DNA of 27,837 nt from CAYMAZ01 sp964526285. Its GTDB lineage: Bacteria; Bacteroidota; Bacteroidia; Bacteroidales; DTU049. The first letter of the stretch is position 1. The number at the start of each line of letters is the position of its first letter. A program made the position numbers and the translations under genes. This document shows positions 21,197-27,837 of this stretch, piece by piece. The DNA lies in assembly GCA_964526285.1 (NCBI GenBank), contig CAZGIW010000051.1, positions 1-27,837 on the forward strand, given 5' to 3'. The notes under the pieces are model-generated. The model did not search any database. It worked only from the letters and a program-made list of their open reading frames with translations, and had not been told where the DNA came from.

Positions 21197-22894
21197 TTAT
21201 AGTTTGATAATCTTCTTCATGATTGTTTGATTATTGTCAATGTATCTGACCAGATATATTCCTTTTTCAAAAGATGAAATATCAATAATTGATGTGTTTT
21301 CAGCTGTTTCTGTTTTTACTATTTCAGCGCCACACATATTTAAAAGTGTAATTGTTTTATTTCCAGCAAGATGAGTGTGTGAATCAATATACAGCAAGTC
21401 GTTTGCAGGATTGGGGTAAATATAAATTTTCGGATATAAATAATGTTGCAAATAGCCTGTTGCCTCAGGGGTGCCTTCAAAAATCAGCGGAATTCTGTTT
21501 GTTTGGAAAAAATAGGTACTGTCAGGATTCAATGGTATCTGAGTCCAAAGTGAATCGCCCATTATGGTTGGAAAAATATGTTGTTTTGATAATCCTTTGA
21601 GAAAAATTCCGGCTGTATCTTTAAGATTCCAGATTATCGTAAAATCAGCTGATGGTGTTTGAATAGAGTAGGCTGTAATATCAGGGTTGTTCCAATAATC
21701 ACCATCAGGAATGGGTGATGCATTAATGAAGTCAGAGAAAAAACCTGCCATTCCCTTATATGTCCAGTATGATGGTTTCTTTTCGTAATCAATTGAAAGT
21801 AAATCCAAATCACCAAAAGCCTGACCCCATGGGTCGTATTCAGGTACCACATGCCAGGCCAGCCGGCTAAAACCACTTCCAATTCCTCCTGTGTAATATC
21901 TCACCACATAGGCAGCATTTTCTTCCACCAGTTCGGGCGACAGAAAGCCAGTACCGTTTTCAGGATTGAAAACCTCAGCAAAATGCCTGTAAGGTCCTCC
22001 GCCTTCAAGTGCCCATAAGGGTTTTGTTGCCAGTGGATCAAATAACTCTCTCAAGCCTTTTGCCCGTGCCGGAAAATGCTCCGCAAATCCATAGCAATGA
22101 ATATCCAGAACATCATAGTCCGCATTTTCAAATATATAGAGCCAGTTTGCCAGAGCTTTCTGATACATCAGAGAAGTATCCAGATGATAATGTGTTATAT
22201 GAAAATTCTGATTAAATGGAAATGAATCAGCCTCGATATAGTTCAGATAAAACAGATGCCGGTCAACAGAGCCCCAGCCTGCCATTTTTACAATTGCATT
22301 AGAATCAGCCTGTTTTATGGTTCTGTAACTCATGTTCAGATAATTCACATAATCCTGTGGGAATGTGTCAGGTCCATTCTCACACCAAACTCTTGTCATC
22401 TCTACTTCAAGCTGATAAATTCTGAAAGGGTACACCAGATTTGCATAATCATCAATCCCGTCCATGTTATATCTTTCAACAAAAGCAGTCAAAAAACTCT
22501 TCCATGCATTTGTGTCAGCCGGAAACCATGATGTTTCTGCTGAAGGAAGATTGGGGTCGTGAATTCTCTCCCATAATTCTTTTTCGCAGGGCATCCATCC
22601 GATTGTGTCAGCATAAACTGAAGTGTCAGGTATCATGGATGTGCATTTGAAAATAATAATGGGTTCAATGCCGGAGTTTCCATGAATATTGGCAATGATG
22701 TCTGAGGCCGCAAAATTGTAAGTGCCTGCCGAATCAAAAAACAACCAGTTTACATGATAACGAAATGATCCAAACCCCAATTCTGCATGTTCAGGAAGAG
22801 CACCGTTTATGCAAAATGGATTAGTGTTGTTTTGAGACTTTGCTATATGAACAAGCAAAAACAAAATTAATAACGCAGTGATGAAGTTCCGCAT
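21197..22894 (-). CDS. Secreted glycoside-hydrolase-like protein with T9SS sorting domain
   Basis: 565 residues from ATG 22894 (MRNFITALLILFLL, signal peptide ending AKSQ). An upstream ATG at 22939 is disfavoured because a TATCTTTG element (22914-22921) lies between the two. The main part looks like a clan GH-A TIM barrel: FRYHVNWLFFD near the start, a strand-4-like FRIYQLEVEMTRVW (Glu165 the best acid/base candidate), HITHYH and DVLDIHCYGFAEH in the middle, and a strand-7-like KPLWALEGGGPYR (Glu297, nucleophile candidate). The C-terminal 75 residues are a type A sorting tail: KIYIYPNPANDLLYID, ITLLNMCGAEIVKTE and FEKGIYLVRYIDN. Specific family and substrate not assigned. Confidence 0.85.
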   Translation of the reverse strand: MRNFITALLILFLLVHIAKSQNNTNPFCINGALPEHAELGFGSFRYHVNWLFFDSAGTYNFAASDIIANIHGNSGIEPIIIFKCTSMIPDTSVYADTIGWMPCEKELWERIHDPNLPSAETSWFPADTNAWKSFLTAFVERYNMDGIDDYANLVYPFRIYQLEVEMTRVWCENGPDTFPQDYVNYLNMSYRTIKQADSNAIVKMAGWGSVDRHLFYLNYIEADSFPFNQNFHITHYHLDTSLMYQKALANWLYIFENADYDVLDIHCYGFAEHFPARAKGLRELFDPLATKPLWALEGGGPYRHFAEVFNPENGTGFLSPELVEENAAYVVRYYTGGIGSGFSRLAWHVVPEYDPWGQAFGDLDLLSIDYEKKPSYWTYKGMAGFFSDFINASPIPDGDYWNNPDITAYSIQTPSADFTIIWNLKDTAGIFLKGLSKQHIFPTIMGDSLWTQIPLNPDSTYFFQTNRIPLIFEGTPEATGYLQHYLYPKIYIYPNPANDLLYIDSHTHLAGNKTITLLNMCGAEIVKTETAENTSIIDISSFEKGIYLVRYIDNNQTIMKKIIKL

Positions 22895-22913
22895 AATGCT
22901 GAAATTTGTAGAA

Positions 22914-22921
22914 CAAAGATA
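22914..22921 (-). promoter_or_regulatory. -7 element of the GH-like gene
   Basis: TATCTTTG on the minus strand, 19 nt before ATG 22894. It decides between the two possible starts of the gene. The -33 box is weak. Confidence 0.5.
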
Positions 22922-22948
22922 ATGGTTTTTTGCTAGCAATAATAAGTG

Positions 22949-23668
22949 TTAATCTTTTAAGCACCTTACAGAAAAACCAACTTTTTTATCATTAAATCTC
23001 AACAGTGCTGATGTGTACACATACCAAATTGACAAGTGATATGCAGAATTGGGGTTTGTATATTCATTAGATGACCAAAAAAGGCCACCATGGGTACAGC
23101 AAATGAATTCACCCTTATGATTTCTGTGTCCCCCGGGCAGGGCAGAAAACCCTGATTCATTGGTGGCTCCTTCATTTGGAGCTTCCCAGTACAAAGTCCC
23201 TGCAACTTTCATCTTTCCTCCGGCAATACTGTCTCCTCCAAGATAATTTGTTAATGTAAGCCAATCATCATTAGTTGGAACATGCCAGCCAGTTGGACAC
23301 AGCTTTTCACTACTAACAGTATGCCAATTATACAAACATCCATACCTAGAACCATACTTGCGTTCCTCATTGTTGAACCATGTATAAGCAGGTTCATCAG
23401 TTTGCGACCACTCCGTCTCGTTCGCGATGAATGGAATAGCTGTTCCGTCATTAAGTTTTGTGACTCTGAGGTTTTCTTTCATCCATATTTGAGTCCCAAT
23501 TTGTACTATGCGATAAATATTTCCGTCTATGTCAGATACTTTTGGTTGTATATAGGGCATGTCCTGAATTTCAGAGTGTTCTTTTTTACAGGCGATGTTC
23601 AGCAACAAAAACGCACTCAGCAATAATTTGAATATGGATTCCGGTGTTGGTATTTTCTTTTTAATCAT
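22949..23668 (-). CDS. FISUMP-domain lipoprotein
   Basis: 239 residues. Lipoprotein signal with Cys27 (LLLNIACKK). The rest is the Fibrobacter succinogenes major paralogous domain: DIDGNIYRIVQIGTQIWMKE, NLRVTKLNDGTAIPF, YGCLYNWHTV, LCPTGWHVPTNDDW, ESGFSALPGGHRN, FWSSNEY and VRCLKD. These proteins are secreted or surface-bound and often occur as paralogues; no enzymatic role is established. The conserved Cys residues could form disulfides. Lies upstream of the GH-like gene on the same strand with 54 nt between, but that gene seems to have its own -7 element. No TAnnTTTG element was found upstream of this one. Confidence 0.92.
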   Translation of the reverse strand: MIKKKIPTPESIFKLLLSAFLLLNIACKKEHSEIQDMPYIQPKVSDIDGNIYRIVQIGTQIWMKENLRVTKLNDGTAIPFIANETEWSQTDEPAYTWFNNEERKYGSRYGCLYNWHTVSSEKLCPTGWHVPTNDDWLTLTNYLGGDSIAGGKMKVAGTLYWEAPNEGATNESGFSALPGGHRNHKGEFICCTHGGLFWSSNEYTNPNSAYHLSIWYVYTSALLRFNDKKVGFSVRCLKD

Positions 23669-23972
23669 GTTATTAATAAATGAAGAACTCTACAATAACA
23701 TCAATTTCATTTGAATTATTGTAAATTTTTTTTTTGTTTGTTGTGATTTCCCCTTTTGATAATAAAATTTGAGTTCCTATTCAGGGGTCATGGGGTAAAA
23801 CTCGCTGAAATTCAGTACACTTCAATGTAAGGGCAATTATAATTTTCGGAAAAAATTGGTTTTGATGCAGCCTCATTGAGTTCTTTCCTTGATATTTATC
23901 ATTTTTTGAGTAGTTCTAAAAATTAAATTCTCAAAACAAGCAACATATGGGAGGGTTTTTTTACTACAAATA
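23669..23972. other. Intergenic region, nothing recognised
   Basis: About 304 AT-rich bases, including a ten-T run near 23730. No promoter consensus, hairpin with U-tract, repeat or credible small gene seen. The operon ending at 23973 therefore lacks an obvious terminator. Confidence 0.5.
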
Positions 23973-24815
23973 TTACATATTCATCGAATCAATCTCCTGC
24001 AATAATTTGGTTTTTCTTTTTCCCGTAATCTTCAGTTCATCCAGAAGTTGCAGGTTTTGCTTCAATTGAAAACAACTTACAATACCCTTTTCAAGAAAAT
24101 ACAGGGTTTCTTTTTTCGTCAGATGATGCAGTATTGTAATGGGAAAAAGATGTGTCTTTTCAATCAAATCCTTCAATGCTTTGCCCTCAGGATAATCCCA
24201 CGACATAAGTTTGATGCCTGCACATTTTGCATATTCAATTGAATCTTCAGAAAAACGGGTATTGGTAATGACATATGCTGTGAAATGCAAGTGCTTATAT
24301 TCACTCATGGTTTTTCGCCTGAAAACGATGTCCTCAACTCTTGATGCAACATACAAAGGAACCTGGATGCCAACGTGTTTTCCCTGATTTTGAGAATACT
24401 TACATTCAATGATTTTTTGCTCATTTGAATTTGTTGCAATGACATCCACCTCATGATGAATGCAGCGCCCATCAATAATTTTTCCAACTTCTGTATCAAA
24501 ACCCAATCGTTTAAAAATCTCACCAACAAGATGTTCAAACGGATATCCTGTTTCTCCAAGTTCAAGCAACGACTGCTTTAGCTTATATCTTAATGCATTG
24601 GACTGGTTAATTTCACGCATCAGCTTATATGCATAGGAGTAGATTTGCTTTGTGGTTGCCCCCTCACTGAGCCAGTTCATTATTTTTTCAGCAATAATAC
24701 TGATAGTGCTTTTGTCTGCGCCGGCTCTGGTCAGAGAATGTTTGAGTTTGGATATATCAAATAACTCAGTTTCTCCGCTTGCTTTTCGAATATGGATGTC
24801 TTTTGATTTGTTCAT
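23973..24815 (-). CDS. ATP-cone plus PD-(D/E)XK (Mrr-like) nuclease-domain protein
   Basis: 280 residues. An ATP-cone domain (about 6-88: IHIRKASGETELFDISKLKH, ... TTKQIYSYAYKLMREINQSN) joins a restriction-endonuclease-like domain (about 92-215). The core PD-(D/E)XK elements are present: FEHLVGEIFKRLGF, HHEVDVIA (Asp124) and KIIECKYSQNQG (Glu137-x-Lys139). The C-terminal 65 residues are helical. The ATP-cone normally senses (d)ATP, as in ribonucleotide reductases and NrdR, so a nucleotide-gated nuclease is a reasonable inference. Such fusions exist as an uncharacterised family. Its ATG overlaps the TGA of the solute-binding-protein gene (ATGA). No methyltransferase lies nearby, so it is not a standard restriction-modification gene. 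Confidence 0.88.
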   Translation of the reverse strand: MNKSKDIHIRKASGETELFDISKLKHSLTRAGADKSTISIIAEKIMNWLSEGATTKQIYSYAYKLMREINQSNALRYKLKQSLLELGETGYPFEHLVGEIFKRLGFDTEVGKIIDGRCIHHEVDVIATNSNEQKIIECKYSQNQGKHVGIQVPLYVASRVEDIVFRRKTMSEYKHLHFTAYVITNTRFSEDSIEYAKCAGIKLMSWDYPEGKALKDLIEKTHLFPITILHHLTKKETLYFLEKGIVSCFQLKQNLQLLDELKITGKRKTKLLQEIDSMNM

Positions 24816-26464
24816 CTCGGTGTGATTTTTACTTTTTTCAGTGTCAGCAAATTCATAGGGTTGGAACTGATGCCGCTGACTTCTTTTCTGATAAATCTAA
24901 CCACATTGTCATAATACAATATCACAACAGGTGCATGTGAAGTAGCAATGCTGTCCAATTGCCTGTACATAGAAAATCTCAGCGAATCGTTTGTTGTTTT
25001 AATTGCCTGTTCAAACAAATTGTCAAATTCAGAGTTTGAAAATCGAGTATAGTTTGGTCCTTCGGGAGCAAAGTTTTTTGAGTAAAACAATGACAGATAG
25101 TTTTCCGCATCAGGATAATCGGCAATCCAGCTTGCTCTAAAAAAGCCCGCATCTCCTTTGGCATTCATTTCGCGTAATGTGGCAGGTGGAGTCACGTCGA
25201 TTTTTATGACAATACCAACTTTGGCAGCTTCGTGCTGAATATACTGACACAGATCCAGATAATTAGCTGTGGTTGTAAGTGTAATTGGGTCTAATCCTTT
25301 TCCACCCGGATAGCCAGCTTCAGCGAGCAGAGTCGATGCTTTACCTGGGTTGTAATTGTAGCCATATTCTGCGTTTTCATCAAATCCCGGCATATAAGGA
25401 GGCACAAATCCGAAGGTGCCCGCAAGAGCCATATTGTTTCGCATATAACGAATCATCTTTTCCCTGTCAAAGCAATAATTAATGGCTTGTCTTACTCTCA
25501 CATCTGCAAGTGCAGGATTTTCAAATCCACGTTTGGTTTCATCAAGCTGAAAACCCAGATACTCAGTGTTCAGAAATGGTTCGGTTTGGATATAAATTTC
25601 ATCAGAATATTTTTCTTTCAGTCTCCCGTCTTTTTCGAGCAAAGCATCCTTGTAGCTGGCATCTATACCTGAAATCATATGGATATTACCTTTCAGAAAA
25701 TCAAGAAATGCCGTTTGTCTGTCCACAATAAAAGTGATATTCACAGCATCAAGATAGGGAAGGGGAGAACCTTGCTCATCAGTTTCAAAATAATGTGGGT
25801 TTTTCACCAGCACCAGCTTGACGTTTTCTTTCCAGTATTGAAACTGAAACGGACCAGTGCCAACAGGATTTTTTCTGAAATCCTGTCCGTAAAGTTCAGT
25901 GGCTTCATGGGGAACAACAGAACAATATTGCATGGCAAGGAGTCCCAGAAATGGAGGAAATATATCATTGAGTTCAATGACAAAAGTTGTATCATTGGGA
26001 GCTGAAAAAGCCGGCATATTGTTTTTATCACGTTTCACATTCTGAAAAATCCATGTGCCTGGAGAAGCTGTTGCAGGATTAAGAATTCTGCTGAAGGAAT
26101 ATACAAAATCCTGAGCTGTTACTTTACGTTTGTTACCAATCGATTCGTCCTCATGAAAGTAAACATCATCGCGTAAATAAAAAGTATAAACAGTTCCGTC
26201 TTCTGAAATTGTCCATGAATGGGCAATGCAGGGTTTCACATTGAGTTGGTCGTCAAGTTGCACAAGCCCGTTGAATATCTGGTTCACAGCCCATATATTT
26301 GCCATACTTCGCGCATATGCAGGATCCAGTGAAGTAATATTGGCAGGTTCGTTATAGCAGAAAATCATTGCGCCAGTGGTGTCATATTTTCCTCGATTGC
26401 ATGAAATCACAATCAGCAATATGACGATACAAGCGGTTAATGAGGTTGCTGACAGTTTTTTCAT
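24812..26464 (-). CDS. Peptide/oligopeptide-type solute-binding lipoprotein (SBP_bac_5)
   Basis: 550 residues from ATG 26464 (MKKLSATSLTACIVILL), lipobox VISC with Cys22. ATG 26479, five codons upstream, overlaps the preceding gene and is less likely. Family 5 features: ANITSLDPAYARSMANIWA, VQLDDQLNVKPCIAHSW, VTAQDFVYSFSRILNP, NPVGTGPFQFQYWKENVKLV, VRVRQAINYCFDREKMI and ADYPDAENYLSLFYSKN. It should bind peptides or similar solutes at the outer face of the inner membrane for an ABC importer, but no permease or ATPase gene is in the window. It follows the MBL gene by 4 nt and overlaps the nuclease gene by 4. Confidence 0.93.
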   Translation of the reverse strand: MKKLSATSLTACIVILLIVISCNRGKYDTTGAMIFCYNEPANITSLDPAYARSMANIWAVNQIFNGLVQLDDQLNVKPCIAHSWTISEDGTVYTFYLRDDVYFHEDESIGNKRKVTAQDFVYSFSRILNPATASPGTWIFQNVKRDKNNMPAFSAPNDTTFVIELNDIFPPFLGLLAMQYCSVVPHEATELYGQDFRKNPVGTGPFQFQYWKENVKLVLVKNPHYFETDEQGSPLPYLDAVNITFIVDRQTAFLDFLKGNIHMISGIDASYKDALLEKDGRLKEKYSDEIYIQTEPFLNTEYLGFQLDETKRGFENPALADVRVRQAINYCFDREKMIRYMRNNMALAGTFGFVPPYMPGFDENAEYGYNYNPGKASTLLAEAGYPGGKGLDPITLTTTANYLDLCQYIQHEAAKVGIVIKIDVTPPATLREMNAKGDAGFFRASWIADYPDAENYLSLFYSKNFAPEGPNYTRFSNSEFDNLFEQAIKTTNDSLRFSMYRQLDSIATSHAPVVILYYDNVVRFIRKEVSGISSNPMNLLTLKKVKITPR

Positions 26465-26468
26465 GGTT

Positions 26469-27230
26469 TCAGATTTCAATGGTTAACCCGTCATATGCAG
26501 GATGAATATTTTCCGGCATTTGTTTGATTATTTCCTCGTGTGTACCTGCCAAATGGCTGATGTGTGTCAGAAATGCTTTTTTTGGTTTCAGGTTTTCAAT
26601 AACACTCAGGGCTTCCTCAATTGAAAAGTGAGAATGGTGTGGTTTGTGTCTCAAAGCATTGAGAACGAGTACGTCAAGATCCATCAGCAGGTTCATTGAA
26701 GATTCGGGGATATGGCTGGCATCAGTGATATAGGCCAGTTTTTCTGTTCGGAATCCCAAAATAGGAATTTTGCCGTGTAGAACAGGGATGGTCAAAATTT
26801 TAATATGCCCGATTTCAATATGTTGATTAGCAATTTCCACAAGTTTGATATCAGGCACACCAGGATATTTATCTTTTCCAAAAGCATAATCATAATAACG
26901 GCTCACCTGTAACAGGCACTCTTTGTTCCCATACACAGGCATAGACATTTTTTGTGCAAAATTAAATGCACGCACATCATCCAGTCCGGCAACATGGTCA
27001 TGGTGAGCATGTGTGAGAAGCACTGCGTCGAGTTTTTCAATATTATTGGTCAGCATTTGGGTGCGGAAATCGGGACCGGCATCAATGACAATGTTTTCAA
27101 ATTTAGTTTGTAATATTGCAGAAGTTCTCAGTCTTTTATCTTTTGAATCATCAGAACGACAAACATTACACTTGCATGTAATAACAGGAATACCCTGAGA
27201 AGTTCCAGTTCCAAGGAAGGTAAGTTTCAT
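26469..27230 (-). CDS. MBL-fold metallo-hydrolase (PhnP-like)
   Basis: 253 residues from ATG 27230. The reading frame extends 44 codons further up, but those read through a terminator hairpin and a TATCTTTG promoter element and are not protein-like. N-terminus MKLTFLGTGTSQGIPVITCK with the Cys19/Cys21/Cys24 cluster typical of PhnP-type zinc sites. The metal motif HAHHDH (74-79), FRTQMLTNN, AYITDASHIP (Asp ligand) and HHSHFSIEEAL complete the fold. PhnP itself cleaves cyclic ribose phosphates in phosphonate use; no phn genes are here, so the substrate (cyclic phosphodiester or similar) is uncertain. First gene of the MBL-SBP-nuclease operon. Confidence 0.92.
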   Translation of the reverse strand: MKLTFLGTGTSQGIPVITCKCNVCRSDDSKDKRLRTSAILQTKFENIVIDAGPDFRTQMLTNNIEKLDAVLLTHAHHDHVAGLDDVRAFNFAQKMSMPVYGNKECLLQVSRYYDYAFGKDKYPGVPDIKLVEIANQHIEIGHIKILTIPVLHGKIPILGFRTEKLAYITDASHIPESSMNLLMDLDVLVLNALRHKPHHSHFSIEEALSVIENLKPKKAFLTHISHLAGTHEEIIKQMPENIHPAYDGLTIEI

Positions 27231-27234
27231 TTTA

Positions 27235-27242
27235 CAAAGATA
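27235..27242 (-). promoter_or_regulatory. -7 element immediately before the MBL gene
   Basis: TATCTTTG on the minus strand followed by TAAA and then the ATG at 27230. Transcription would begin at or within a few bases of the start codon. No TTTG at the right distance upstream. Confidence 0.5.
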
Positions 27243-27272
27243 GAAAAAACCCGGGCATGATTTATTGGGAAC

Positions 27273-27300
27273 AAAAAAAAACCCGAACCAATGTTCGGGT
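27273..27300 (-). terminator. Terminator of the small membrane-protein gene
   Basis: Perfect 8-bp GC-rich stem ACCCGAAC/GTTCGGGT (27281-27288 with 27293-27300), 4-nt loop, followed on the minus strand by nine T (27281-27273). It lies 30 nt after the stop codon of the small ORF and separates it from the MBL operon. Confidence 0.9.
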
Positions 27301-27330
27301 GAGAATATATGTGGATTTGAAGCAAATGGT

Positions 27331-27420
27331 CTATATGAGTCCGAAGTAAAATAATGTTGCAATTGTTGAAACGATGATGATTGTGTATGCTGCCCAGTAA
27401 AAAAATTCTTTGTGTAACAT
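27331..27420 (-). CDS. Small single-helix membrane protein (29 aa)
   Basis: ATG at 27420, stop TAG at 27331. The peptide starts MLHKEFFYW, continues AAYTIIIVSTIATLFYF and ends GLI: a short basic N-terminus and one membrane helix filling nearly the whole protein. A strong Shine-Dalgarno GGAGG with 5-nt spacing (27430-27426) precedes it, and a strong terminator follows 30 nt later, giving it the frame of a complete transcription unit. An in-frame ATG at 27450 would give 39 residues (extra MSNNLKAEVV) and cannot be excluded, since SD use is rare in this phylum. Function unknown; such proteins often modulate larger membrane complexes (inference). Confidence 0.65.
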   Translation of the reverse strand: MLHKEFFYWAAYTIIIVSTIATLFYFGLI

Positions 27421-27645
27421 GACGACCTCCGCTTTTAGATTGTTTGACATTTTATACTCTAATTTCAAGTATTGTGCCAAACTCATACGCAGAGATGTAA
27501 GTAGCAGAAAACAAATGTGTTATGATTCATGAGTGTGTGTTGTGTTGGGGAAGGTATAGTTTGGGGTTGATACAGAAATTGAGAATGAATTCTGATTCAT
27601 GGTTTAAAAATAGTGAAAAATTTTAATACATTAGAAAAAAAAATA
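27421..27645. other. Intergenic region with a possible sigma-54-like site
   Basis: Upstream of the small ORF. On the minus strand TGGCAC (27479-27474), 5 nt, TTGA (27468-27465) matches the sigma-54 core TGGCAC-N5-TTGC except for the last base. No TAnnTTTG element. Nothing else recognised. Confidence 0.3.
27426..27430 (-). promoter_or_regulatory. Shine-Dalgarno of the small membrane-protein gene
   Basis: GGAGG in GCGGAGGTCGTC-ATG, 5 nt before ATG 27420. The spacing equals that at hpf and the ABC permease. Favours 27420 over 27450 as start. Confidence 0.6.
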
Positions 27646-27837
27646 TCAGGCTGAAAGCCTGAATTTATTAAGCCAGATTAGTCATTAGGAGCATAGCGAA
27701 CTAATGACTTAGCTGGATTAATCCTCGAATTTGTTTAGATTTGACCGACTTATTAATTAATTTCTATAAAAACAAATTCGGGAGTTCAGCCTGAGGTGGA
27801 GCGAAGTCATGTTTTACATGACAAGCTCTACCTCAGG
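27646..27837. repeat. Dense palindrome cluster reaching the window end
   Basis: Four consecutive hairpins: 27646-27652 with 27656-27662 (TCAGGCT/AGCCTGA); 27673-27688 with 27701-27716 (9-bp TAG-CATT core plus CCAG/CTGG); 27726-27736 with 27770-27780 (CGAATTTGTTT/AAACAAATTCG); 27790-27811 with 27817-27837 (13-bp CCTGAGGT...ACCTCAGG arm with one G-T pair plus a 6-bp inner stem GTCATG/CATGAC). TCAGGCTGAA at 27646 is also the inverse of TTCAGCCTGA at 27785-27794, so an outer pairing is possible. No coding sequence. Resembles a REP-like or palindromic repeat array; likely continues beyond the window. Confidence 0.75.

Noticed and set aside
23282..23626. 114-aa frame antisense to the FISUMP gene
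   Set aside because: Shadow of a well-supported gene.
25679..26005. 108-aa frame antisense to the solute-binding protein gene
   Set aside because: Shadow of a conserved family member.
27231..27362. 44-codon N-terminal extension of the MBL gene
   Set aside because: It reads through a strong terminator and a promoter element and encodes no recognisable sequence; PhnP-like proteins start at the MKLTFLGTGTSQG motif.
27646..27837. CRISPR array
   Set aside because: The hairpins differ from one another and there is no regular repeat-spacer pattern or cas gene.

Overview
The window looks like chromosomal DNA of an AT-rich member of the Bacteroidota (Bacteroidetes). Evidence: three secreted proteins with a C-terminal type IX secretion (T9SS type A) sorting domain, CarboxypepD_reg-like and TonB-plug proteins, a FISUMP lipoprotein, a DUF2807 protein, and repeated promoter elements of the Bacteroidota form TTTG-N18-21-TAnnTTTG. 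I cannot name the genus.

Layout. (1) 1-5700, minus strand: the translation block rpsU - xer recombinase - hpf, then a four-gene ECF-sigma operon (plug-only receptor-like protein, sigma factor, single-pass membrane protein, secreted CarboxypepD_reg protein), then a tRNA-Thr cut by the window edge. In relatives hpf is usually followed closely by tRNAs and tuf, so the sigma operon looks like an insertion into a conserved block. (2) 5758-8970: a T9SS-exported surface protein (-) and a TMTC-like multi-pass/TPR membrane protein (+). (3) 9034-9440: tRNA-Val with terminator, followed by a second copy of its 3' part and terminator that is split by a 115-nt inverted-repeat-rich insert. (4) 9441-10154: FkbM methyltransferase (-). 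(5) 10268-10529: a MITE-like element with about 30-bp terminal inverted repeats. (6) 10700-14993: tight operon of lipoprotein, outer-membrane barrel and T9SS-exported protein. (7) 15119-17834: ABC ATPase, permease, YtrA-type GntR regulator and DUF2807 protein in one operon. (8) 17915-18763: PorT-like barrel, convergent with (9) an acyltransferase and a bile-acid:sodium-symporter-family transporter (20115/21055, -). (10) 21197-23668: T9SS-exported glycoside-hydrolase-like protein and FISUMP lipoprotein (-). (11) 23973-27230: operon of PhnP-like MBL hydrolase, solute-binding lipoprotein and an ATP-cone/PD-(D/E)XK nuclease. (12) 27331-27837: a 29-codon membrane-protein ORF with a strong Shine-Dalgarno and its own terminator, then a dense palindrome cluster that runs off the end.

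The most unusual points are: the split duplicate of tRNA-Val; the MITE-like element with overlapping internal hairpins; the plug-only 'receptor' beside an ECF sigma factor; the ATP-cone nuclease translationally coupled to a solute-binding protein; strong Shine-Dalgarno sequences on a few genes (hpf, ABC permease, GntR regulator, mini-ORF) in a phylum whose ribosomes normally ignore them; and the unlisted mini membrane protein at 27331-27420. No CRISPR array, intact insertion sequence, rRNA or phage module was seen.
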